A DNA stretch of 37,147 bases from an uncultured Faecalicatena sp. (GTDB taxonomy: Bacteria > Bacillota > Clostridia > Lachnospirales > Lachnospiraceae), in assembly GCA_902489075.1 (NCBI GenBank), contig CABTYO010000021.1:1-37147 (forward strand), given 5' to 3'. The notes beneath the pieces were generated by a model. The model had not been told where the DNA came from, ran no database searches, and saw nothing but the letters and a program-made list of their open reading frames with translations. The position numbers were made by a program, and so were the translations under genes. Positions 23,994 through 32,183 of this stretch are shown here, in pieces (the first letter of the stretch is position 1; each line of letters begins with the position of its first letter).

Positions 23994-25337
23994 TTATTCT
24001 GTTACCGTACCCTGATCGCTCTCGCCGCCGGAGACATCTCCTGTACCTGCTGATCCGTCTCCGCCTCCCGGAGCCTGACCATCTCCCTGAGTACCATCCT
24101 GGCCCTGGGTCCCTCCATTCCCGGAGTTGTCCGTATAGCCGGTATCACCTGTATTCCCCGTGTCTGTTCCCTGTGTCGGATCTGTATATCCGCTGTCTGT
24201 ACCGGTTCCCGGATCCTGATAGTAATAGTTCTCTTCCGGTATCTCGTAGACAGAAGCATCTTCATCCGTCACATTACCATTGATGTACCCCTGCAATGCA
24301 CTGTTGATCGAAGTGACAACTGAAGAAGGCGTATACCCGTCATCCCCAAAGAAGAACTTATGCATCTGAATCACATTATCCTGCAGGTCGTCAGCAATAA
24401 CGGAACTTCCCACACCAGTCAGCGTGGCTGTCGTCTTATCGAATGGGAATCCGCTCATCTCAGTCAGTTTATAATCGAAGGCATCCTTTGCATAGGCCAG
24501 AATCTCGGTCAGTGTAAAGTTCGTCTTCACCTTCGGAAATACCTTGTCAATGATCCGGTTGATCGTAGACAGATCCGCCGTCTGTGCCTTCTTGACGATC
24601 TGCTCCAGCACGGTCCGCTGCCGCTCAGCACGCCTGAAATCATCTCCTGCGGTCTTCCTGATCCTGCAGTAAGCGGTCGCCTGCACTCCATCCAGGAGCT
24701 GCTTGCCAGGCTTCGTCAGTTCTGTCGTCTCCTTGCCTGTCACGCGGGACGTCTCTGTACAATATCCATTCGTCCAGAAAACTTCCTCATCCGTCAGATC
24801 AATCTCAACCCCGCCGATTGCATCGATCACATCGACCATGACATTAAAATTCACGGTTACATAATGCTGGATATCCATATCCAGATTCTTGTTCAGCATC
24901 GCAACCGCACCTTCCGCATCATCTGTCGCATATGCCGTATTCGCTTTATTATAGGAACCGTCCGGCTGTTCTAACAGAGTATCCCGGAATACGGAACATA
25001 ACTTTACTTCCTTTGTCTCCCGGTTCAAGCTGGCAATGATGATCGTATCACTGCGCTCGCCTGTGCCGAGCAGGCCATCCCTCGAATCCAGGCCGAACAG
25101 CGCTACATTGAGATATCCGGTCTCATTATGCTCAACTTCCTTCGATATATTCAGTTTCTCCGTGTCTAATTTTGTCGTCTCTATCTTGCCCAGCTTGGAT
25201 GCAGCAAATGCAACTCCCGCCGTCGTAAGCAGTACCAGTACACCGCCAACAACTGCCAGCGCTTTCTTCCAGGCAGCCCAGGCCATAAACCCACGCTGTG
25301 ATTTTCTTCCGCGTCTTCCACTTCTTCTCTTTGCCAT
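23994..25337 (-). CDS. LCP (LytR-CpsA-Psr) family wall-glycan ligase, copy 1
   Basis: LCP proteins move a polymer from its undecaprenyl pyrophosphate carrier to peptidoglycan. 447 residues: basic N-terminus (1-25), one membrane segment (about 27-48), and an LCP domain (about 78-340) with LFGLDSRDG, RSDTIIIASLN, SVFRDTL, the AYATDDAEGAVAMLN segment and CRIRKTAGDDFRRAERQR, which hold the Arg/Asp residues that bind the pyrophosphate. The last 80 residues are a Gly/Thr/Asp-rich low-complexity tail. Promoter and GGAAGG ribosome site are clear. It is highly similar to the second LCP about 1 kb away. Confidence 0.92.
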   Translation of the reverse strand: MAKRRSGRRGRKSQRGFMAWAAWKKALAVVGGVLVLLTTAGVAFAASKLGKIETTKLDTEKLNISKEVEHNETGYLNVALFGLDSRDGLLGTGERSDTIIIASLNRETKEVKLCSVFRDTLLEQPDGSYNKANTAYATDDAEGAVAMLNKNLDMDIQHYVTVNFNVMVDVIDAIGGVEIDLTDEEVFWTNGYCTETSRVTGKETTELTKPGKQLLDGVQATAYCRIRKTAGDDFRRAERQRTVLEQIVKKAQTADLSTINRIIDKVFPKVKTNFTLTEILAYAKDAFDYKLTEMSGFPFDKTTATLTGVGSSVIADDLQDNVIQMHKFFFGDDGYTPSSVVTSINSALQGYINGNVTDEDASVYEIPEENYYYQDPGTGTDSGYTDPTQGTDTGNTGDTGYTDNSGNGGTQGQDGTQGDGQAPGGGDGSAGTGDVSGGESDQGTVTE

Positions 25338-25381
25338 TGTATATCCTTCCTAACAAATCATTTTTTTCATGATTACACTTT

Positions 25382-25410
25382 ATCATACAATAATTTTGTA
25401 CAAACTTCAA
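25382..25410 (-). promoter_or_regulatory. Promoter of LCP copy 1 and the cohesin gene
   Basis: Minus strand TTGAAG (25405-25410), 17 bases, TATGAT (25382-25387). Confidence 0.6.
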
Positions 25411-25435
25411 TCACCTTTTTATACTTATTGAACAA

Positions 25436-26386
25436 CTAATGTCCAATAATACCTGATCTTTTGTTCATATCTATCCAGTATTTAGGATTGGAAGAACACC
25501 TCAGTATGAGTTTTTCCGGCAGCTTCCTGTAATTTTTCCCCAGTAAAAAGCCCAGATATTTAAAGCCGCTGTTTATGATAAGTTTTACAATCAGCCATGG
25601 TTTTCGGATTCTGACCAGGTAGGCGATTGTCTGCTTCACCAGTCTGATTCCTTCGCTTTCGGATCTGATCCCGCCGAATACATCCGGATAGTCCGCCTGT
25701 GATACAGCCAGGTCAAAATTTCTTTTGAACTGCTGTATACATGTATAATTATGGGAATGTACCACCTGTGCCTTTGCTGTATAAGCGCATCGGTAACCCA
25801 GCTTCATCATGCGTCCGGCCATGATCATATCCTCATTGAAAATTGCCTTTCTGACAAAACCTCCTGCCTCATCATAACAGCTTCTTAAATATGCTGCACA
25901 CACATTGGAACAGAAAAATGCCTTGATTCCCATCTGTTCCACAGAAGACAGATCCTTTACAGAACTTTCTTCCGGATAATTAAAGCTTCTTGTATAACGC
26001 TCGATCACATCACATGTCTCGTCCGGCAGCTGTCTGGCATATGCACACCCGACCCGCTCATCCTCAAACGCTGACACCAGATGTTCGATCAGGTACTCAT
26101 CTTTTGGGACTGCATCCTGCGTCATACACACAACGATCTCGGCATCGGACATCCTGACCGCCATATTGCGCGTGCCGCCATGGTCAAATTCACGGCCTGT
26201 AATCTCCTTCACCGTGATCCTGGGATCAAGTCCGGTTGTCTCCCAGGGGAACGCACCTGCCTTTGTGTTGATTACGATAATTTTCTGAATCGGATAGGTC
26301 TGACGCCTGAGCATCCTGATCAGACAGTCAAATTTCCTGTCCGGCTTATAAGTTGGTATGATAATATCGACTGTTCTTAATTCCAT
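25436..26386 (-). CDS. Family 2 glycosyltransferase, rhamnosyltransferase-like
   Basis: GT-A fold enzyme of 316 residues acting at the cytoplasmic face of the membrane in surface-glycan synthesis. It starts DIIIPTYKPDRKF. The motifs GREFDHGGTRNMAV and CMTQDAVPKDEYL are hallmarks of bacterial rhamnosyltransferases of family 2. A later FNEDMIMAGRMMKLGYRCAY fits the acceptor-side ED motif. It overlaps the end of the second LCP gene by ten bases and its GGAG site lies inside that gene, so they are coupled. The donor sugar is a guess from motifs. Confidence 0.87.
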   Translation of the reverse strand: MELRTVDIIIPTYKPDRKFDCLIRMLRRQTYPIQKIIVINTKAGAFPWETTGLDPRITVKEITGREFDHGGTRNMAVRMSDAEIVVCMTQDAVPKDEYLIEHLVSAFEDERVGCAYARQLPDETCDVIERYTRSFNYPEESSVKDLSSVEQMGIKAFFCSNVCAAYLRSCYDEAGGFVRKAIFNEDMIMAGRMMKLGYRCAYTAKAQVVHSHNYTCIQQFKRNFDLAVSQADYPDVFGGIRSESEGIRLVKQTIAYLVRIRKPWLIVKLIINSGFKYLGFLLGKNYRKLPEKLILRCSSNPKYWIDMNKRSGIIGH

Positions 26387-27657
26387 GTTTCTCCTTCATC
26401 ACTATAGCCGCTTCCATCCGAAGAACTGCCGGTATCAGTATAACTGCCTCCGTCTGAATCACTGCCGCCATCCGTATAGCCGTCTCCGTCTGAATCACTG
26501 CCACCATCCGTATAGCCGCCTCCATCTGAATCACTGCCGCCATCCGTATAGCCGCCTCCATCTGAGCCATCACCTGCAGGTTCATAATCACTGCCGACGA
26601 TTCCGGTCAGATAAGCGACATCCTGGTCGATCTGGGACACTTTATCTGAAACCTGATAATCTTCCTCTCCGAATAAAAACTTATGAAGCTGCTTCACATT
26701 ATCCGCAAAACCGATCGCCACGACATAGGAGCCTTCCAGTCCGGTTACTTCCTCAGAGGTCGTTACATCGAACGGATATCCTGACATTTCCCCGATCTGG
26801 AAATTCGCCGCACTGCTGGCGATTCCCAGGAAGTCTCCGGTTGAGAGGTTCGTGGAAACCTGAGGCAGCACCTTATCAATAATCTTATTCAGGGTAGAAA
26901 GACTTGCTTTTTTCGCTTTGTCCACTACCTTCTGCAGAACAATCCGCTGTCTCTCAGCCCGTTTAAAATCTCCGCCATCCGTATAACGGATTCTGGCATA
27001 AGCGACTGCCTGGATTCCATCCAGATTCTGCTTTCCTGCCTTTGTCAGCTCTGTTGTGGACCGTCCGACTACCCGGGAAGTCTCAGTACAATAACCATTG
27101 GTCCAGAATACTTCCTCATCCGTCAGATCCACCTCGATCCCTCCGAGCAGATCGATCACATCAGCCAGTGCATTAAAATTGACACTCATATATTTCTTAA
27201 TATCCAGGTCAAAGTTCCGGTTCAGAAGTGCGATGGCTTCCTCCGGGCCGCCAAAAGCATAAGCGGCATTTGCTTTTTCATATGTCCCGTCTTCCTGCTG
27301 TGTCAATGTATCCCTGTAGACCGATACGATCTTCACATGGTTTGTCTTGTTATCAATACTGGCAATCATGATACAGTCACTGCGCACTCCGCTGTCCAGC
27401 TCACCTTCCCTTGAATCCAGTCCGAACAGTGCAATATTGGTGAATTCTCCAGTATCATGGTAAATCTCAAGATTCTTTTCGTTTACTTCCTTATAATCCA
27501 GTTTGTCCAGTTTTGACATTGCATATGCCCCTGCGCCTAAAACAGCGAGGAGAATAAGCTCTACAATAAGAAGAACAATTCTTCTTCTCATTTTCTTCTT
27601 ATGTAACAAAGCACGCTCCTGCTTTGTCATCCTGCCCTTGGATTTCTTTCCTGCCAT
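26377..27657 (-). CDS. LCP family wall-glycan ligase, copy 2, with repeat tail
   Basis: 426 residues with the same build as LCP copy 1: basic N-terminus, membrane segment (about 24-46), and an LCP domain with LFGLDSREGELD, RSDCIMIASID, SVYRDTL, EEVFWTNGYCTETSR and ARIRYTDGGDFKRAERQR. The two share long identical stretches, so they come from a duplication. The C-terminal tail is a 12-residue repeat (GGGYTDGGSDSD) about four times. The start was placed seven codons inside the open frame, where GGGGAAA precedes the ATG. It follows the glycosylphosphotransferase gene by 27 bases. Confidence 0.92.
   Translation of the reverse strand: MAGKKSKGRMTKQERALLHKKKMRRRIVLLIVELILLAVLGAGAYAMSKLDKLDYKEVNEKNLEIYHDTGEFTNIALFGLDSREGELDSGVRSDCIMIASIDNKTNHVKIVSVYRDTLTQQEDGTYEKANAAYAFGGPEEAIALLNRNFDLDIKKYMSVNFNALADVIDLLGGIEVDLTDEEVFWTNGYCTETSRVVGRSTTELTKAGKQNLDGIQAVAYARIRYTDGGDFKRAERQRIVLQKVVDKAKKASLSTLNKIIDKVLPQVSTNLSTGDFLGIASSAANFQIGEMSGYPFDVTTSEEVTGLEGSYVVAIGFADNVKQLHKFLFGEEDYQVSDKVSQIDQDVAYLTGIVGSDYEPAGDGSDGGGYTDGGSDSDGGGYTDGGSDSDGDGYTDGGSDSDGGSYTDTGSSSDGSGYSDEGETWN
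26440..26575. repeat. 36-bp tandem repeat inside LCP copy 2
   Basis: TCCGTATAG recurs at 26471, 26507 and 26543, exactly 36 bases apart, with flanking sequence nearly identical; a weaker unit precedes them. It encodes the Gly/Asp/Ser repeat tail and is in frame, so copy number could change without breaking the gene. Confidence 0.8.
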
Positions 27658-27684
27658 ATTATTTCCCCTTATCATCAATCAGAT

Positions 27685-29097
27685 TTAATAAGCATTCTTG
27701 TTCACAAAGCCTTTGAATACAGTCAGGAACAAGATTTTAAAGTCGAAGCCAATTGTCCAGTTCTCAATATAATACAGATCGTATTCGATACGTTTCCTGA
27801 TGGACGTGTCTCCCCTGTACCCATTCACCTGCGCCCATCCGGTCAGTCCCGGACGCACCTGGTGCTTCACCATGTATCTTGGTATCTCTTCTTTAAATTT
27901 CTCAACAAATAAAGGCCGTTCCGGTCTCGGTCCTACCAGGCTCATATCGCCCTTTAAGACATTCCACAGCTGGGGCAGCTCATCGATACTTGTCCTTCTC
28001 ATGAACTTCCCGACTCTGGTTACTCTCGGATCATCCTTTGTTGTCCACTTATGCTTCTCTTTATCCGCGTCCTGCACGACCATGGAGCGGAACTTGTACA
28101 TAGAAAATGGCTTATTCTGCAGTCCGACTCTCTCCTGCTCAAAAATCAGCGGGCCGGGCGAAGTGATCTTGACTGCGGCCGCCGCTGCAAGCATGACAGG
28201 TGAGAATAAGATCAATGCACAGATCGCGCCAAAAATGTCCATCGCACGCTTCAGGACTTTATTCACAGTACTGTTCAGCGGAACATGCCTGATGTTAATG
28301 ACAGGCAGTCCCAGCAGATCTTCTGTATAAGGTTTGGTCGGAATAATGTTATTGTAATCAGGGATGAACTTCGTATGCACGCCTGATTTCTCACACATAT
28401 TCACAATATATTCCAGCTTATGGTATTCATCGATCCCCAGAGTAATCGCAATCTCGTCCACCCTGTTCTGAGGCAGGATAATCAGAAGATTATCGATGCT
28501 TCCGATTACTTTGATTCCCTTGTACTCCATCCCTCTGGGCTGATGGTCGTCAAGGATGCCTCTGACAGAATATCCCCATTCCGGATTCGCCACGATCCGG
28601 TCTATATACTGCTCTGCCGCCCGGCTGTACCCAACCAGAATCATGTGCTTCTGGTTATAGCCGTTCCTCCTGATCTTTCTCAAAAAGAACCGGATCAGAT
28701 TCCGGGTCACAACAGCCAGCGTGACATTGACAACAAAAAATATAAAAATCATCAGACGCGAGAAGTTCGGCTCGTTCGTCAGATATAAGATCAGTATAAA
28801 GCTCATCAGACCGATCACATTGGCCTGTGTTATGTGCCACGCCTCCAGGCGCCTTCCCTGCACCCGCTTTGGTGTATACAGCTGAAAAATAGCATACAGC
28901 ACCAGATATCCCGGCACAATATAGATCAGCGCACGCAGATAAACTTCCAAAGTAAGATACCAGTCATCTATCACAAAGATCCCGCTGCGGAATCTTAAGT
29001 ACCAGGCAATTACATACGAAAGGACTATGATCAGCCCATCAATAACAACCTGGATCCTGTTAAAATATTTTTGATTATCCTTAATCAACAAATTCAC
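27685..29097 (-). CDS. Polyprenyl glycosylphosphotransferase (initiating sugar transferase)
   Basis: Starts the glycan by placing a sugar-1-phosphate on undecaprenyl phosphate. 470 residues: about four membrane segments in the first 130, a CoA-binding-like central domain (about 140-260), one more membrane segment and a bacterial sugar transferase domain (about 275-465). Key motifs: KRAMDIFGA, FEQERVG, KFRSM, SIDELPQLWNVLKGDMSLVGPRPE and GLTGWAQVNGYRG. WcaJ/CpsE-like; glucose-1-P or galactose-1-P are common donors. It is the first gene of the unit that runs through LCP copy 2 and the GT2. Confidence 0.94.
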   Translation of the reverse strand: MNLLIKDNQKYFNRIQVVIDGLIIVLSYVIAWYLRFRSGIFVIDDWYLTLEVYLRALIYIVPGYLVLYAIFQLYTPKRVQGRRLEAWHITQANVIGLMSFILILYLTNEPNFSRLMIFIFFVVNVTLAVVTRNLIRFFLRKIRRNGYNQKHMILVGYSRAAEQYIDRIVANPEWGYSVRGILDDHQPRGMEYKGIKVIGSIDNLLIILPQNRVDEIAITLGIDEYHKLEYIVNMCEKSGVHTKFIPDYNNIIPTKPYTEDLLGLPVINIRHVPLNSTVNKVLKRAMDIFGAICALILFSPVMLAAAAAVKITSPGPLIFEQERVGLQNKPFSMYKFRSMVVQDADKEKHKWTTKDDPRVTRVGKFMRRTSIDELPQLWNVLKGDMSLVGPRPERPLFVEKFKEEIPRYMVKHQVRPGLTGWAQVNGYRGDTSIRKRIEYDLYYIENWTIGFDFKILFLTVFKGFVNKNAY

Positions 29098-29205
29098 CCT
29101 GCTTTTCTTAAATCTAAACTTTTAAACAATTCTTCCGAAACCATACGCCGTTAAAACAGATATTCGGAATCACCCCTGCCGGGCTAATTTCATATTATCT
29201 GTTAT

Positions 29206-29234
29206 ATGATACAATACTTTTTTAAAAAGGACAA
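29206..29234 (-). promoter_or_regulatory. Promoter of the glycosylphosphotransferase unit
   Basis: Minus strand TTGTCC (29229-29234), 17 bases, TATCAT (29206-29211). It implies a leader of about 100 bases, which holds the 12-base match to hairpin B described in the findings. Confidence 0.5.
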
Positions 29235-29296
29235 GTAAAATCTGCCAGGCATTTAACATTCTCTTAATATTTTTGTAATATTAACCATAGACATAG

Positions 29297-29323
29297 AAAA
29301 AAGGCTGACTCATTCAGCCTTTT
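29297..29323 (-). terminator. Terminator of the GtrII-like gene
   Basis: Stem AAAAGGCTGA/TCAGCCTTTT with a 5-base loop, followed on the minus strand by a T run (TTTTTTCT). It lies 25 bases past the stop. Confidence 0.88.
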
Positions 29324-29347
29324 CCTATGATACTTCTGATTTTCTCT

Positions 29348-30880
29348 TTATCTTTCTACCTGATTAACTGCATACCATTTTTCACTTGGGTCGGAAAACA
29401 GTACCGCAATATAGTCATCTGTCTCAACAATGCTGCCCTCCTGCGGCCAGATCGTCATCTCGTCCTTCTTATCCAGTGCGGCTCTGATCTCCTCTGCCTC
29501 AGGCGGGATCACACGATATCCCTCCGTTTTCATGAAATTGCACATCCTGGAGATATTCCCGTCATCCCAGGCAAACACACAGCTTCCCACAGTGTCGGAA
29601 ACCGGGAGTCCCACATCATCCATCTCTTCCATTCCCAGGAACACGATCGGCTTTGTATGATAATCCATCCCCTGCCTTTTGATGTCATACATCACTTGAT
29701 TCGCCACTGTCCGGTCATGTTCATATGCGACATTCGCCGAATAAAACAGCATATTCATATTCTTTGCATTTAAAAAAAGCAGATAGGCGCTCAAAACTAT
29801 TCCCGCCTTTTTCAGTCCTCCACGTTTCAGGCTGCATAAGATCAGATAAATTGCTGCCGCACCTGACAGCGACAGTCCCAGGAGGACCCGTCCGTGGGTC
29901 TTATAAGTCCCCAGTACCAGAAACAGCGCAAACGGAGCTGCAAGCCATACAAAAGCATAGAATAATGTTCCTGCTTTTCTCGCAATCCCCTTCTCTTTTC
30001 CCACATTCCACAGTGTAAACACTCCAAACGCGATCGTAACCACACGGATGACTTCACCGCCATAGACTGTCTCTCCTGCAACCGGGACAGCCAGTGATAC
30101 CCTGCCGATATTCGCAACCGCCATAAATAATGCCCTGAGTACGCCGCCTTCATCGAACCATCCCACATAATTATCAGACAGATAACTGGAAGTTCCGACT
30201 ACTTTCATCAGGATCATATGTACCCCATAGTAAACTGCGATTCCCGTAAGGCACAGAACGGCCCACGAAAAAATCCTCCGCGCCAGATTCTCCTGCCTGT
30301 CCATCCATGCCATAAAGCAGTACACCGCAACCGCCGTGATATAGACACAGATGTAAGCCTGGTAAACGGAAAAAGCATAGATCAGAAATATAAGCGCAAT
30401 TGCCCATTCCTTCCTCTTCCCACTCTTTGCCGCACGGACACTGTACAGAAATCCGGCTGCCACACTCAGCATCCCCAACGCAATCTGAAAGCTGAACATG
30501 GAAAAGGAAAACATCTCTCCCAATACAAACGGCAGGGAACATAAATATGCCTGAAAAAAGAAAAGCGGAAGCTTCCTTACCTTTTCCCCAAATAATGTAC
30601 AGCTGAATAAAATCCCCGCACCATTCCATGTCAGAATCGCAAGCAGATCCCACATAACCGGTGCATACCGCCCCTGATCCATGGAGAGGAAATTAAAAAT
30701 ATCGATCCCCCAGCGTCCCTGGACAAGCCACATGGCAAAAGGCTTCTCAATCTGGACCCAGGTCTCCTCATCAATGGAGATTCCCGGAGTCACCAGCATA
30801 TAACAAAAACAAAATAATGAAAAAAGGCCTGCGGCCAGAAATATCTTACGGTTCTCATTGAAAAACTCTTTTACTTTCAT
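29348..30880 (-). CDS. GtrII-like polytopic glycosyltransferase
   Basis: A 510-residue membrane protein with about eleven hydrophobic segments. The early SIDEETWVQ and QGRWGIDIFNFL motifs match the GtrII glucosyltransferase family, which moves a sugar from a polyprenyl carrier onto a glycan outside the membrane. The C-terminal 120 residues are soluble. The frame opens 15 codons earlier, but GGAGA lies just before the ATG used. It is a single gene with its own promoter and terminator, within the polysaccharide locus. Acceptor and donor cannot be read. Confidence 0.8.
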   Translation of the reverse strand: MKVKEFFNENRKIFLAAGLFSLFCFCYMLVTPGISIDEETWVQIEKPFAMWLVQGRWGIDIFNFLSMDQGRYAPVMWDLLAILTWNGAGILFSCTLFGEKVRKLPLFFFQAYLCSLPFVLGEMFSFSMFSFQIALGMLSVAAGFLYSVRAAKSGKRKEWAIALIFLIYAFSVYQAYICVYITAVAVYCFMAWMDRQENLARRIFSWAVLCLTGIAVYYGVHMILMKVVGTSSYLSDNYVGWFDEGGVLRALFMAVANIGRVSLAVPVAGETVYGGEVIRVVTIAFGVFTLWNVGKEKGIARKAGTLFYAFVWLAAPFALFLVLGTYKTHGRVLLGLSLSGAAAIYLILCSLKRGGLKKAGIVLSAYLLFLNAKNMNMLFYSANVAYEHDRTVANQVMYDIKRQGMDYHTKPIVFLGMEEMDDVGLPVSDTVGSCVFAWDDGNISRMCNFMKTEGYRVIPPEAEEIRAALDKKDEMTIWPQEGSIVETDDYIAVLFSDPSEKWYAVNQVER

Positions 30881-30923
30881 ATCTGTCTCCTGTATCATGA
30901 ATTTTATTGAAACACGTTTACAC

Positions 30924-30970
30924 ATTATACCATAATCACTAAGCTCGTGGAATACCTCGCTAAGTGATTA
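30924..30970 (-). promoter_or_regulatory. GtrII promoter with an overlapping 38-base imperfect palindrome
   Basis: Minus strand extended -10 TGGTATAAT (-10 at 30924-30929). The -35 region lies in an imperfect palindrome (30933-30970) with arms TAATCACT-A-AGC/GCT-A-AGTGATTA. A second GCTCG/CGAGC hairpin follows at 30988-31015. Looks like an operator or a divergent control region. Confidence 0.5.
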
Positions 30971-31059
30971 GGTATATGTCTTAGCAGGCTCGAAAATACC
31001 TCGCCAGCTGCGAGCATTATATCATAAATCCCAGGCTCGTAAAAGCCCCGGCTAATTGT

Positions 31060-31088
31060 TTGCATCCTGACCCATTCTCTGATATAAT
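31060..31088 (+). promoter_or_regulatory. Promoter of the plus-strand GT2
   Basis: TTGCAT (31060-31065), 17 bases, TATAAT (31083-31088), 35 bases before the ATG. Divergent from the GtrII promoter. Confidence 0.68.
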
Positions 31089-31123
31089 AATCAAATATTA
31101 TAGAAACTGAGGATATCAATTAC

Positions 31124-32104
31124 ATGGATGTTACAATTATCATTCCCAATTATAACGGAAAGCATTTTTTAAAGCCCTGTCTGGATTCTCTGGAGCACCA
31201 GACCTTTCGTAACTTCAAGGTCCTGGTCGTGGACAATGCCTCCACAGACGGCAGCCTTGATTACATGAAAGAACATTATCCGAAGGTCGAAGTCATCGCA
31301 CTGGATCAGAATTACGGGTTCGACAGAGCGGTCAATACAGGAATCCGTCATTCGGACACCCCTTATGTTCTTCTGCTGAATAATGATACAACGGTGGACC
31401 CGGATTATATAGAAGAGATGGTCAGAGCCATCCGCCGTTCCCCGAAGATTTTTTCAGTGAGCAGCAAGATGATCCAGATGTACCATCCCGGCCTGATCGA
31501 CAGCGCCGGAGATCTGTACACACTGATCGGATGGGGCGTCTGCCGTGGGACCGGCCGGCCCATCACGAACTATACCAGACCTTCCAGGATCTTTTCGGCA
31601 TGTGCCGGAGCCGCCATTTACAGGCGGTCTGTATTCCAGAAGATCGGATACTTTGACGAGACACACTTCGCTTATCTGGAAGATATTGATATTGGATACC
31701 GTGCCAGGATATACGGCTATGAGAATATCTACTGCCCTTCGGCTCTCGTTTACCACGTTGGGAGCGGGACGAGCGGTTCCAAGTATAACACCTTCAAAGT
31801 CAGGTTATCCGCACGTAACAGTATCTACCTCAATTATAAGAACATGCCGCTGCTCCAGCTGATCATTAACTTTCTTCCACTGGCAGCCGGATACATCGTG
31901 AAGTATCTGTTCTTTGTAAAGACAGGATTTGGAAAAGACTACCGTGAAGGAGTCACAGAAGGGCTGAGGACATTAAAAAAGCAGAAAAAGGTACCCTTTC
32001 ATCTGAAAAATCTGCCGAATTACTTTCTGATCGAAGCCGAACTGATCGTGAATACCCTTGCCTATGCAAAAGACTGGTTTTCCCGTAAACTTTTCAAAAA
32101 ATAA
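31124..32104 (+). CDS. Family 2 glycosyltransferase (rhamnosyl/GT2-like)
   Basis: 326 residues with a GT-A domain in the first 230: TIIIPNYNGKHFLKPCLDSL, VVDNASTDGSL, LLLNNDTTVDPDY (the DxD-like metal site) and the acceptor-side LEDIDIGYRARIYGY. The C-terminus has a hydrophobic helix (about 245-265) and basic residues that may sit on the membrane. It is the only plus-strand gene in the polysaccharide locus and forms a single-gene unit ended by a strong terminator. The sugar is not determinable. Confidence 0.9.
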   Translation: MDVTIIIPNYNGKHFLKPCLDSLEHQTFRNFKVLVVDNASTDGSLDYMKEHYPKVEVIALDQNYGFDRAVNTGIRHSDTPYVLLLNNDTTVDPDYIEEMVRAIRRSPKIFSVSSKMIQMYHPGLIDSAGDLYTLIGWGVCRGTGRPITNYTRPSRIFSACAGAAIYRRSVFQKIGYFDETHFAYLEDIDIGYRARIYGYENIYCPSALVYHVGSGTSGSKYNTFKVRLSARNSIYLNYKNMPLLQLIINFLPLAAGYIVKYLFFVKTGFGKDYREGVTEGLRTLKKQKKVPFHLKNLPNYFLIEAELIVNTLAYAKDWFSRKLFKK

Positions 32105-32159
32105 AAGACAGGCGGTGCAATCTGACTTTCTCAATCAAATTGCACCGCCTGTCTTTTAT
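32101..32159. terminator. Strong bidirectional terminator
   Basis: Perfect 21-bp stem (32101-32121 with 32139-32159) with A- and T-rich ends, suited to stop transcription from both sides. It begins inside the plus-strand GT2 stop codon and lies 25 bases from the stop of the convergent large GT. Confidence 0.92.
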
Positions 32160-32183
32160 TCATCCTGCAAACACTGTCACAGC

